A stretch of DNA of 38,211 bases from the NCBI GenBank assembly GCA_963829955.1, contig CAWHKS010000008.1:1-38211 (forward strand), written 5' to 3'. This stretch comes from DASTFY01 sp963829955. Lineage in GTDB: Bacteria > Actinomycetota > Acidimicrobiia > Acidimicrobiales > Ilumatobacteraceae. Under the pieces are notes generated by a model. It was given only the letters and a program-made list of their open reading frames with translations. It was not told where the DNA came from and searched no databases. A program made the position numbers and the translations under genes. Numbering within the stretch: position 1 is the stretch's first letter; each line of letters opens with the position of its first letter. Shown here piece after piece: positions 1 to 8,554 of the stretch.

Positions 1-370
1 TGTGCAGCTCGTCGGGGATGACCTGTTCGTCACCAACAGCGAAAGGCTGGAGCGCGGCATCCAAGAGGGGATCGCCAACAGCATCCTGGTGAAGGTCAAC
101 CAGATCGGCACCCTGACCGAGACGTTGGAGACCGTCGACCTGGCCTCCCGCCACGCCTACACGAGCGTGATGTCACACCGCAGCGGCGAGACCGAGGACA
201 CGACCATCGCCGACCTGGCCGTGGCCACCGGGTGCGGCCAGATCAAGACCGGCGCGCCGGCCCGCTCCGACAGGGTGGCCAAGTACAACCGTCTGTTGCG
301 CATAGAGGGCGACTTGGGCGAGGCCGCGGCGTACCGCGGCCGCGGCGTGCTCGCTCGTGGCGGCCGCTGA
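1..370 (+). CDS. eno: Enolase, C-terminal part (cut by the window edge)
   Basis: Enolase (2-phosphoglycerate to phosphoenolpyruvate, cytosolic glycolysis); only about the last 122 residues are present and the frame is open at the left edge. The piece carries family-typical C-terminal blocks: VGDDLFVTN at its start, NSILVKVNQIGT with the catalytic lysine, the SHRSGETED loop that closes over the active site, and GQIKTGAPARSDRVAKYNRLLRIE-type sequence near the end (split here only as a description). The stop codon overlaps the start of the next gene by one base (TGATG), so the two are probably translationally coupled. The eno then ftsB order is usual in actinobacteria. Identification is secure; the true 5' end lies outside the window. 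Confidence 0.97.
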   Translation, partial: VQLVGDDLFVTNSERLERGIQEGIANSILVKVNQIGTLTETLETVDLASRHAYTSVMSHRSGETEDTTIADLAVATGCGQIKTGAPARSDRVAKYNRLLRIEGDLGEAAAYRGRGVLARGGR

Positions 371-969
371 TGGACGACACGACCGGACCCGACGACGAAC
401 TCGGTCCCATCGAGCCGATCCACGGTGCCGCCGATGCGCCCGACGGTGCCGCAGAGCAAGCCGAGCTCGATGAGCAAAAAGACGCCACGGGGCCCCGGTC
501 CGCACGCTTCAGTCGAGAGCCCACGGGCGACACCGCCGGGCTGCGCCGGCCCGCGGCGGAAGGCGAGCCGGCCAGCCGCGACGACACCCCGCCCTTCGGG
601 CGCCGCCGGCGCGGTCGCTTCGCCGTCGGCGGCGTCGCTGTCCTCGTCGTGGGCGCGCTGGTGGCCGCACTCTTCGTGCTCCCGGTCAGGGCCTGGTTGG
701 GCCAGCGTCGTGCCCTCGCGGAGGCCGAAGAGCAGCTCGACGTGATCTGGCAGGAGAACAAGCGCCTGGAGACCGTGTACGACGAGCTCCAGACGGACGA
801 GGTCATCGAGCAACAGGCCAGGGAGCAGTTCGGCCTCATCAAGCCGGGCGAGCAGGCGCTCTCCGTGCTGCCCGCGCCGGCGGCAACGGCGCTGCCAACA
901 GGGTGGCCGTACGACCAGGTGCAGGCCATCCTCTGGATCCGCATCGCCGCAGCCGCCGACGGGGGTTGA
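370..969 (+). CDS. FtsB/DivIC-like septum formation protein
   Basis: Predicted 199-residue single-pass membrane protein of the FtsB/DivIC family, which takes part in the divisome. The first 75 residues or so are acidic and low in complexity. They are followed by a basic stretch (GRRRRGRF), one hydrophobic helix at about residues 80-100, and a short heptad-like segment (AEAEEQLDVIWQENKRLE) typical of the family's periplasmic coiled coil. The conserved tail ends in REQFGLIKPGEQ, close to the family pattern R-E-x-[LF]-G-[LMY]-[VI]-x-P-G-E. The ATG at 370 was chosen because it overlaps the eno stop (TGATG); an in-frame start further upstream would lie inside eno. In many actinobacteria the next genes would be DUF501 and ppx, which here lie 19 kb away. 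Confidence 0.88.
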   Translation: MDDTTGPDDELGPIEPIHGAADAPDGAAEQAELDEQKDATGPRSARFSREPTGDTAGLRRPAAEGEPASRDDTPPFGRRRRGRFAVGGVAVLVVGALVAALFVLPVRAWLGQRRALAEAEEQLDVIWQENKRLETVYDELQTDEVIEQQAREQFGLIKPGEQALSVLPAPAATALPTGWPYDQVQAILWIRIAAAADGG

Positions 970-1040
970 GCCGTCCGAGGCGAACCAGGGCCAGACCCAT
1001 TGCGTAGGAAGTACCCTCCGCGACGACAGGGAGGCCGCAC

Positions 1041-2129
1041 ATGACGGCGTACGCCACCGAGATCACTTCGACGGACTGGAGCATCGACAGCTCCAGTACG
1101 ACGGTCTTCGACTTCGACTACGAGGCAGGCCGCGAGCAGCTCCTCCGCCTGTACGACAAGGGCACCCGGCGCCAGTGGATCGGCAGCGATCGAATCGACT
1201 GGTCGATCGACATCGACCCCACCAACCCGACGGGCATGCCCGACGAGGCCATCGCCATCAACGGCTCGCCGTGGTGGGAGAAGATGAACGACGCCGAGAG
1301 GGGCGAGGTACGCCGCCACCTCGAGGCATGGCGGTTCTCGCAGTTCATGCACGGGGAACAGGGCGCACTCATCTGTGCGTCGAAGATCGTGCAGACGGTT
1401 CCCGACATCGACAGCAAGTTCTACGGCGCCACCCAGGTGATCGACGAAGCTCGGCACGTCGAGGTGTACAGCCGGTACCTGCACGAGAAGATCGGGCTCG
1501 TCTACCCGCTGAACCCGAACCTGAAGTCGCTGCTCGACGACGTCATCAGCGACAGCCGCTGGGACATGACGTACCTGGGCATGCAGGTCTTGATCGAGGG
1601 CTTGGCCCTCGCGGCGTTCGCGCTCATCCGGAACATGGCGCAGGACCCGTTGGCCAAGGCCATCAATGCGTACGTCATGCAGGACGAGGCACGGCACGTC
1701 ATGTTCGGAAGGCTCGCGCTGCGTGACTACTACCCGCAGCTCAGCCAGCCCGAGCGTGACGAGCGCGAGGAGTTCTGCGTCGACGCGTGCTACCGGATGA
1801 GGGACCGCTTCCTCGCCGACGAGGTGTGGCAGACCCTCGGGCTGCCGCCGGCGGTGACGGAGTGGGTCAACACGAGCGAGCTCCAGCTCACCTTCCGCGG
1901 CTTCCTCTTCATGCGCATCGTGCCCATCCTCAAGGACATCGGCCTCTGGGGCCCGAGGATCCAAGAGGCCTTCACGGACATGGGTGTGATCGCGTGGGCG
2001 GACACGGACATCGACGCTGCGATGGCTGAGGACGAGCAGATGGCCGAGCAGATCGATCGGGAACACGACGCCCGGCTCGAGCACGTGGAAGCGGTGGCAA
2101 ATACGATCCCGCCACATGCGGGCACGTAA
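1041..2129 (+). CDS. Ferritin-like diiron oxygenase/oxidase family protein
   Basis: 362-residue cytosolic helical protein with a complete diiron carboxylate ligand set. Glu106 lies in HGEQGA, Glu136 and His139 in DEARHVEVY, Glu186 in LIEGLAL, and Glu216 and His219 in DEARHVMFG. This E, ExxH, E, ExxH spacing is that of ferritin-like oxygenases and R2-like proteins (established family knowledge). The sequence resembles AurF-like or generic ferritin-like domain proteins rather than ribonucleotide reductase, since no R2 partner is nearby. A good ribosome site (AGGGAGG) sits about 9 bases before the ATG. It faces the same way as the CODH-like genes downstream, but a 213-base gap separates them, so co-transcription is uncertain. 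The substrate is unknown. Confidence 0.75.
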   Translation: MTAYATEITSTDWSIDSSSTTVFDFDYEAGREQLLRLYDKGTRRQWIGSDRIDWSIDIDPTNPTGMPDEAIAINGSPWWEKMNDAERGEVRRHLEAWRFSQFMHGEQGALICASKIVQTVPDIDSKFYGATQVIDEARHVEVYSRYLHEKIGLVYPLNPNLKSLLDDVISDSRWDMTYLGMQVLIEGLALAAFALIRNMAQDPLAKAINAYVMQDEARHVMFGRLALRDYYPQLSQPERDEREEFCVDACYRMRDRFLADEVWQTLGLPPAVTEWVNTSELQLTFRGFLFMRIVPILKDIGLWGPRIQEAFTDMGVIAWADTDIDAAMAEDEQMAEQIDREHDARLEHVEAVANTIPPHAGT

Positions 2130-2342
2130 GGCGAGCCAGGCAGCTCTTGCACCCAGTTCATGGCCGCTAGCAGGGACGGTGAGCGCTCGGTGACGGTGTC
2201 CATCACCTGCAGCGGACCCAGGACTCCACCGGCCCTGGCCAGGAGGTGTTCAGGAGGCTGCGACAGGCCGAGGAGGCAGCGGTGTGCGCCGCGCTTGCCT
2301 GAGTAGTGTCCCGCCGGCAAGTGCTCTACCTCAGGGGGCGAT
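2130..2342. other. Intergenic gap before the CODH-like cluster
   Basis: 213 bases between the diiron protein and the first large-subunit gene. No convincing coding frame, tRNA or strong hairpin was seen. The last bases (CAGGGGGCGAT) provide a ribosome site for the GTG start at 2343. A promoter for the cluster would be expected here but none could be assigned by eye. Confidence 0.4.
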
Positions 2343-4635
2343 GTGACCGGCAGCATCCTCGGCAACCGTGTGATCCGCAAGGAGGATCCGAAGTTCCTCA
2401 CGACGGGCGGCGTCTACGTCGACGACATGGACGAGCCGCTGCTCGAGGGCGCCCTCCACGTCACGTACGCCCGCTCGGTGATGGCACACGCCCGCATCAC
2501 GGGCATCGACACGGCGGCGGCAGCCGGGGCCCCCGGGGTCGTGGCCGTCTACACCGCCGCCGACCTCAGCCTGGAACCCGTGCCGGCAGCCTTCAACCCC
2601 GCCGCGGCCCGCACGCTGCTGGCCAGCGACATCGCCCGCTACGTGGGAGAGCCTCTGGCCGCCATCGTCACCGAGCGCAAGGACCAGGGCGAGGACGCCG
2701 CCGAGCTGATCGAGGTCGACTACGAGCCCCTCGAGGTGCTGCTCGACGTCGAGGAGGCCGCCGCCAGCTCAACCCACCTGTACCCGGCGGCCGGCAGCAA
2801 CGTGGTGTTCGACTCCACCGCGCTCGGCATGCCCGGCATGACCGACGAAACGTTCTTCGAGGGCTGCGAGGTCGTGGTGAGCGAGCGGCTCGTCAACCAG
2901 CGGCTCGCGCCCTGCCCGCTCGAGGTGCGGGGCTCGGCGGCCGCGTGGGTCGACGGTCGCCTCCACCAGTGGCTGTCCACGCAGCACGCGGCAGGGCGCG
3001 CGTGAGGCGCTGGCCGCCGCCAACGGCGTGGACGGGGCAGACGTGCGGGTCATCACGCCGGACGTCGGCGGCGGGTTCGGGGCCAAGATCGGCACCTACT
3101 CCGAGGAGCAGCTCCTGGGCCGGATCTCGAAGGAGCTCGGGCGTCCGGTGAGCTGGCGGGAGACCCGGAGCGAGTCGATGGTCGGGCTCGGGCACGGTCG
3201 GGCGCAGGTGCAGCACATCACCCTCGGCGGCACCCGGGACGGCCAGGTGCTCGCCTACCGGCTGAGGGTGTTCCAGGACTGCGGCGCCGTGGTGGAGATC
3301 GGCACGGTCCTGGCCGCGTTCATGACGCGGCCCATGTCCTCCGGCGTCTACGCCATCCCCAAGATCGAGTGCCACACGTCGTCGGTCGTCACCAACACCA
3401 CACCGATCGTGGCCTACCGCGGCGCGGGTCGCCCCGAGGCGGCGGCGGCCATCGAGCGAGCCATGGACCTGTTCGCGGCAGAGATCGGCATGGACCCCGT
3501 CGACGTGCGCCGGCAGAACCTGATCCCCAAGTTCGAGGAACCGCACACCACGACCATCGGCCAGACGTACGACGTGGGCGACTACGAGACGGCGCTGGAC
3601 AACGCCCTCGCCGCCGCTGGCTACGCCGATCTGCGCGCCGAGCAGGCGACACGGAGGGCCAGCAGCGACCCGAAGCAGCTCGGCATCGGCGTGAGTGTGT
3701 ACGTCGAGATCACCGGCGGCGCTCCACAGCTCCATGAGGACGCCCGCATCGAGCTGCGCGAGGACGGCGGCGCCGTCGTCTACACCGGCACATCCCCGCA
3801 CGGGCAGGGTCACGTCACGGCGTGGTCGATGATCGCCTCGTCCGACACCGGCATCCCCATGGACCAGATCGACGTGATCTGGGGCGACACGGACCTCGTG
3901 TCCGCCGGGGGCGGGACGATGGGCTCACGGTCACTCCAGCAGGGCGGCTCGGCCGTGCACGTCACCGCCGAGGCGCTCGTGGAAGCCGCCCGGCAGATCG
4001 CGGCCGGCCTGCTGGAGGCCGATGCAGCCGACGTCGTGCTCGACACGGAGCGGGGCGCCTTCCACGTGGCGGGCACGCCCGCCGTCGCCCAGACCTGGGC
4101 CGACGTGGCGGCCGCCGCCGCGGCAGAGGGAGGGCTCAGCGCGGCGGAGACGTTCACCGCGGCGAGCGCCACCTTCCCCTTCGGCTGCCACGTCGCCGTG
4201 GTCGAGGTCGACACGGAGACGGGCAAGGTGCGCCACCTGCGCCACGCGGCCTGCGACGACGCCGGCCGGGTGCTCAACCCGATGCTCCTCGAGGGCCAGA
4301 TCCATGGCGGCATCGCGCAGGGCGCGGCGCAAGCGCTGATGGAGGAGGTCCGCTACGACGAGGACGGCAACCCCGTCACCTCCAACCTGGCCGACTACGC
4401 CTTCATCTCGGCGGCCGAGCTGCCGAGCTTCGAGGTCGTCCACATGGAGACGCCGACGCCCGTGAACCCGCTGGGCGCCAAGGGCATCGGCGAATCGGGC
4501 ACCATCGGTTCCACCCCCGCTGTCCAGTCGGCCGTGATCGACGCCCTGCTGCCGCTGGGCGTGCGCCACGTCGACATGCCCCTCACCCCCCAGCGGGTCT
4601 GGGAGGCCATCCAGGCCGCCCGCACGAGCGCCTGA
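2343..4635 (+). CDS. CO-dehydrogenase-like large (molybdopterin) subunit L1, frame interrupted
   Basis: Xanthine-oxidase-family molybdopterin-binding subunit, about 763 residues if one base is ignored. The 5' part (2343-3005) carries the N-terminal a/b-hammerhead domain (R-K-E-D-P-K-F-L-T-T-G-G, YARSVMAHARI). It runs into a TGA at 3003. Family sequence resumes one frame over from about 3001 (REALAAANGV, then GGGFGAK, AYRGAGRPE, GTSPHGQGH, GIGESG with the catalytic Glu). Removing one G at about 2988-2991 restores STQHAQGAR followed by EALAAANG. The AYRGAGR loop matches form II aerobic enzymes, not the AYxCSFR loop of CODH form I, so the substrate is unknown. It precedes the small subunit by 88 bases. 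The break may be a sequencing error or a true mutation. Confidence 0.85.
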
Positions 4636-4723
4636 ACCCACGCCCACTGCAGTTCCACCGGCGGCGCCGGATGGTGCATGATGACGCCGCACATCGAGGG
4701 CTTTTACACGGGGGTGATCCATC

Positions 4724-5182
4724 TTGCGGATCCAAGTCACGGTCAATGGCACCGCGCACGAGAGTGAGGTCGAGGACCGCACGCTGCTCGTCCACTACCT
4801 GAGGGACGGGCTCGGCCTCACCGGAACGAACATCGGGTGCGACACCTCCAGCTGCGGGGCCTGCACCATCCACGTCGATGGCGAAGCGGTGAAGAGCTGC
4901 ACGATGCTGGCCGCGCAGGCCGACGGCACCTCCCTCACCACTATCGAGGGCCTGGCGACCGACGGTGAGCTGCACCCGATGCAGCGGGCCTTCCAGGAGA
5001 ACCACGGCCTGCAGTGCGGTTACTGCACGCCCGGGATGGTGATGGCGTCCGTCAGCCTGCTGAAGGAGATCCCGGACCCGAGCGAGCAGGACGTCCGGCT
5101 CGGGCTCGAGGGGAATCTTTGCCGGTGCACCGGCTACCACAACATCGTCCTGGCGGTGCTGGCCGCGGCCAAGGCGGGCTGA
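4724..5182 (+). CDS. CO-dehydrogenase-like small 2Fe-2S subunit
   Basis: 152-residue iron-sulfur subunit of a xanthine-oxidase-family enzyme, passing electrons from the Mo site to FAD. The N-terminal plant-type [2Fe-2S] domain has Cys39, Cys44, Cys47 and Cys59 (GCDTSSCGACTIHVDG). The C-terminal all-helical [2Fe-2S] domain has Cys98, Cys101, Cys133 and Cys135 (QCGYCTPGM and LCRCTGYHNIV). The length is normal for CoxS-type subunits (about 150-165 residues). The start is TTG at 4724, supported by the GGGGGTGAT ribosome site a few bases upstream and by the family's usual N-terminus. Only 3 bases separate its stop from the L2 start. It is the only small subunit in the window, though two large subunits flank it. 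Confidence 0.95.
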   Translation: MRIQVTVNGTAHESEVEDRTLLVHYLRDGLGLTGTNIGCDTSSCGACTIHVDGEAVKSCTMLAAQADGTSLTTIEGLATDGELHPMQRAFQENHGLQCGYCTPGMVMASVSLLKEIPDPSEQDVRLGLEGNLCRCTGYHNIVLAVLAAAKAG

Positions 5183-5185
5183 CCC

Positions 5186-7564
5186 ATGACCGTCGTCGAC
5201 GAGACCCGAGTGATCGGGACGCCCATGCTCCGCCGCGAGGATCCTGCGCTCCTCACCGGCGAGGCCAGATACACGAACGACCTCCCCATCCCAGGTGCCC
5301 TGCACCTCGCCGTGCTGCGCAGCCCGTACGCCCACGCCCGCATCACCAGCGTCGACGTGAGCGGGGCGCTGAAGCAGCCGGGCGTCGTGGCGGCCTACTC
5401 CGGCGCCGACCTGCAGGACCAGTGGGGTGCGCCCATGCCCTGCGCATGGCCGGTGACGGCCGACATGAAGAACCCGCCGCACTATCCGGTGGCGGTGTCC
5501 AAGGCCTGCTACGTGGGCGACGGCGTGGCCGTTGTGCTGGCCCGGAGCGAGGCCGAGGCACAGGACGCACTTGACGCCATCGATGTCGGCTACGAGCCGC
5601 TCGACGCCGTGATCGGCCTCGAGGACGCGCTGTCCGACCGGGTCGTCATCCACGACGACGCGGGTACGAACAAGACTTACACCTGGGAGCTCAAGGTCGG
5701 CGAGGAGGCGGTCGACGCCGCGTTCGCGGCCGCCGCGCACACCGTGAAGGAGCGCTACATCCAGCAGCGCCTCATCCCGATGGCCATGGAGCCACGGGCG
5801 GTGGTCGCCGTGCCGGAACCGTTCGGCGGGGGGACGACGCTCTACTCGGCGACGCAGATCCCGCACATCCTCAAGATCATGACGGCCATCACCCTCGGCA
5901 TCCCGGAGCACCACGTGCGGGTCGTGGCCCCCAAGGTCGGCGGCGCCTTCGGCTCGAAGCTCAACGTGTACGCGGAGGAGCTGCTGTGCGTGGCGCTGGC
6001 CCGCAAGCACGGCGTGCCCGTCCGCTGGAACGAGGACCGCACCGAGAACGCCCTGGCCACCATCCAGGGCCGTGGGCAGATCCAGGACATCGAGCTGGCC
6101 GCCGACGAGAACGGCCGGCTGACAGCCGTCCGGGTCCGGCTGCTGTGCGACATGGGTGCGTACCTGCAGCTCGTCACCCCGGGCATCCCGCTGCTCGGCG
6201 CCTTCCTCTATGCCGGCGTCTACGACATCCCGGCGGCCTACGACTTCAGCTGCACGTCGGTGTTCACGAACATGACCCCGACCGACGCCTACCGCGGCGC
6301 GGGCCGGCCCGAGGCCACCTACGCCATCGAGCGGGCCATGGACGCGCTGGCCGCCAAGATCGGACTGGATCCGATGGAGCTGCGGCGGCGCAACTTCATC
6401 CAGGCCGAGCAGTTCCCTTACACCGCCTTCAGCGGGCTGGTGTACGACTCGGGTGACCACCAGGCCGCGGCCGACAAGGCCGCCGAGCTGGCCGACTACG
6501 CCGGGATCCGGGCCCGCCAGGAGACCCAGAACGTGCCGGGGTCGACCAAGCGCCTCGGCGTCGGCATCTCCAGCTACTTCGAGATGTGCGGCCTGGCGCC
6601 TTCCCGGGTCCTGGCGTCGCTCAACTACGGCGCCGGGGGCTGGGAGACCGCCACGGTCCGGGTCCTGCCGACCAACAAGGTCCAGGTGGTCACCGGGACG
6701 TCGCCGCACGGCCAAGGCCACGAGACGTGCTGGTCGATGATCGCGGCCGAGAAGCTCGGTGTCCCGCCGGAGGACATCGAGGTCCTCCACTCGGACACCG
6801 CGATCAGCCCCATCGGCCTCGACAGTTACGGCTCACGTTCGCTGGCCGTGGGCGGTGTCGCCATCGACATGGCGTGCGACCGGGTGATCGACAAGGCGCG
6901 CACGATCGCCGCCCACCAGCTCGAGTGCGCCGAGGAGGACCTGGACTTCGCCGCCGGTGAGTTCACGGTCCGGGGCACGCCCGACAAGACGACCCCGCTG
7001 GCGGCCATCGCCTTCGCCGCCTTCACGGCGCACGACCTCCCGGACGGGCTCGAGCCCAACCTGGAGGCCAGCGTCACCTACGACCCACCGAACTTCTCGT
7101 GGCCCTTCGGGACGCACATGTGCGTTGTCGAGGTGGACACCGAGACCGGTGCGGTCGACGTCCTCAAGTACGTCGCCGTTGACGACTGCGGGGTCCAGAT
7201 CAACCCGCTCATCGTCAACGGCCAGGTGCACGGCGGTGTGGTCCAGGGTCTGGCGCAGGCGTTGTTCGAGGAGGCCGTCTACGACAGCGACGGCAACCTC
7301 AAGACGAGCACGCTGACCGAGTACCTGGTGCCGGCAGCGTCGGACGTGCCGGCCATCACGACCGACCACACGGTCACGCCCTCGCCCACCAACGCCATGG
7401 GGGTCAAGGGCATCGGTGAGGCCGGCACCATCGGCGCCGCGCCCGCCGTCATCAACGCCGTCGTCGACGCCCTCTCGGGCCTCGGCGTGACCGACGTCCC
7501 CATGCCCGCTTCACCCCACAACGTGTGGAAGGCCATCCAGGCCGCGACCGGAGGTACGCAGTGA
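5186..7564 (+). CDS. CO-dehydrogenase-like large (molybdopterin) subunit L2
   Basis: 792-residue complete catalytic subunit of a molybdenum hydroxylase. Visible family blocks are RREDPALLTG at the N-terminus, SPYAHARI, GGAFGSK (cofactor loop), AYRGAGRPE at about residue 368 (active-site loop), GTSPHGQGHE, and KGIGEAGTIG near residue 745, whose Glu is the expected catalytic base. AYRGAGR places it with form II (BMS-type) aerobic enzymes. CO oxidation by that group is not assured (established knowledge), so the substrate is left open. Its stop overlaps the medium-subunit GTG by four bases (GTGA), consistent with coupled L-M translation. The intact frame contrasts with the broken paralogue L1 upstream. 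Confidence 0.93.
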   Translation: MTVVDETRVIGTPMLRREDPALLTGEARYTNDLPIPGALHLAVLRSPYAHARITSVDVSGALKQPGVVAAYSGADLQDQWGAPMPCAWPVTADMKNPPHYPVAVSKACYVGDGVAVVLARSEAEAQDALDAIDVGYEPLDAVIGLEDALSDRVVIHDDAGTNKTYTWELKVGEEAVDAAFAAAAHTVKERYIQQRLIPMAMEPRAVVAVPEPFGGGTTLYSATQIPHILKIMTAITLGIPEHHVRVVAPKVGGAFGSKLNVYAEELLCVALARKHGVPVRWNEDRTENALATIQGRGQIQDIELAADENGRLTAVRVRLLCDMGAYLQLVTPGIPLLGAFLYAGVYDIPAAYDFSCTSVFTNMTPTDAYRGAGRPEATYAIERAMDALAAKIGLDPMELRRRNFIQAEQFPYTAFSGLVYDSGDHQAAADKAAELADYAGIRARQETQNVPGSTKRLGVGISSYFEMCGLAPSRVLASLNYGAGGWETATVRVLPTNKVQVVTGTSPHGQGHETCWSMIAAEKLGVPPEDIEVLHSDTAISPIGLDSYGSRSLAVGGVAIDMACDRVIDKARTIAAHQLECAEEDLDFAAGEFTVRGTPDKTTPLAAIAFAAFTAHDLPDGLEPNLEASVTYDPPNFSWPFGTHMCVVEVDTETGAVDVLKYVAVDDCGVQINPLIVNGQVHGGVVQGLAQALFEEAVYDSDGNLKTSTLTEYLVPAASDVPAITTDHTVTPSPTNAMGVKGIGEAGTIGAAPAVINAVVDALSGLGVTDVPMPASPHNVWKAIQAATGGTQ

Positions 7565-8385
7565 TCCCCGCCAAGTTCGAGTACAAGAGGGCATCCTCGG
7601 CCGAGGAGGCCATCAGCCTGGTCGGCGAGCACGGGGACGAGGCCAAGTTCCTGGCCGGCGGCCACAGCCTGCTTCCGCTGATGAAGCTGCGCCTCGCCTC
7701 GCCGGCGGTGCTGGTGGACATCGGCCGGCTGCGCGACCTGTCGTACATCCGGGACGCCGGCGACCACCTGGCCATCGGGGCGCTCACCCGTCACCGTGAC
7801 ATCGAGACGTCCGACGTCGTGAAGGAGCACGCTCCGCTGCTCGCCCACGCCACGTCCCACGTGGGCGATCCCCAGGTCCGGCACCGGGGCACCATCGGCG
7901 GGTCGCTGGCCCACGCCGACCCCGCTGCCGACCTTCCGGCGACGACGCTCGCGCTCGGCGCCACCTACGTGGCCCAGGGTCCGGGAGGGACGCGGGAGAT
8001 CGCCGCCGCCGACTTCTACGAGGGCTTCCTGGAGTCGGCCCTCGCCCCGGACGAACTGCTGACCGAGATCCGCGTGCCCAAGATGGGCGGGGCCGGGTGG
8101 GGCTTCCAGAAGTTCAACCGCCGGGCCCAGGACTGGGCCATCGTCGGCGTCGCCGCTTGGCGGCGCAACGGCGACAGCGGCGTGGCGCTCGTCAACATGG
8201 GCTCGACGCCGGTGCTGGCCTCGGCGGTCAGCGCCGCGCTGGCGGGCGGCGCGTCGGTGAGCGACGCCGCCGAGCAGGCCGCGGCCGACGCCGAACCACA
8301 GGCCGACCTCAACGCCAGCGTCGAGTTCCGCGTGCACCTGGCCAAGGTGCTCGTGCGCCGCGCCCTGGAGGACGCCTCCGCCTGA
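7561..8385 (+). CDS. CO-dehydrogenase-like medium (FAD) subunit
   Basis: 274-residue FAD-binding subunit (CoxM-like) that takes electrons from the 2Fe-2S subunit. FAD-contact motifs are AGGHSLLP at residues 32-39 and TIGGSLAHADPAADLP starting at residue 111; both are characteristic of the family. The C-terminal CO-dehydrogenase flavoprotein domain follows. The GTG start at 7561 overlaps the L2 stop as GTGA and gives the usual N-terminus MIPAKFEY. It is the last gene of the L1-S-L2-M run and is followed by a long inverted repeat at 8439-8497. Confidence 0.94.
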   Translation: MIPAKFEYKRASSAEEAISLVGEHGDEAKFLAGGHSLLPLMKLRLASPAVLVDIGRLRDLSYIRDAGDHLAIGALTRHRDIETSDVVKEHAPLLAHATSHVGDPQVRHRGTIGGSLAHADPAADLPATTLALGATYVAQGPGGTREIAAADFYEGFLESALAPDELLTEIRVPKMGGAGWGFQKFNRRAQDWAIVGVAAWRRNGDSGVALVNMGSTPVLASAVSAALAGGASVSDAAEQAAADAEPQADLNASVEFRVHLAKVLVRRALEDASA

Positions 8386-8438
8386 GCCGCCCGACCGCCC
8401 CCACCCGCCCGACCCGCCCGAACCGCCGCGGTCACATC

Positions 8439-8497
8439 TCCCGCACAAATCGCGCTTTCGTGACCGTGTGGGGCCACGTGGCACGATTTGTGCGGGA
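8439..8497. repeat. Inverted repeat with 14-bp perfect arms
   Basis: Arms TCCCGCACAAATCG (8439-8452) and CGATTTGTGCGGGA (8484-8497) are exact reverse complements, separated by 31 bases. Inside the spacer is the 10-bp palindrome GCCACGTGGC at 8473-8482. It sits between the medium-subunit gene and the next gene on the same strand. It has no T-run, so it could be a factor-dependent stop, an RNA-stability element, or an intergenic repeat. Confidence 0.8.
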
Positions 8498-8554
8498 TTT
8501 CGGCCACAGCGGTGACGTGAGCGGGTCGGGACACGCCACCCCTACGCTGAGCTC

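Noticed and set aside
243..2117. Very long open frame on the minus strand opposite ftsB and the diiron gene
   Set aside because: High third-position GC opens antisense frames; the sequence is low-complexity Arg/Pro/Val and has no family pattern, while the plus strand shows clear protein motifs.
2988..3030. Programmed ribosomal frameshift in L1
   Set aside because: No slippery heptamer or nearby strong structure was seen, and seven other unrelated genes show the same kind of break, so an artefact or mutation is simpler.
4583..6790. 735-codon minus-strand frame opposite the small and L2 subunits
   Set aside because: Antisense shadow of well-identified genes; no ribosome site and no recognisable domain.
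5186..7564. CO dehydrogenase form I (true CoxL)
   Set aside because: The active-site loop is AYRGAGR, without the Cys of the form I AYxCSFR loop.
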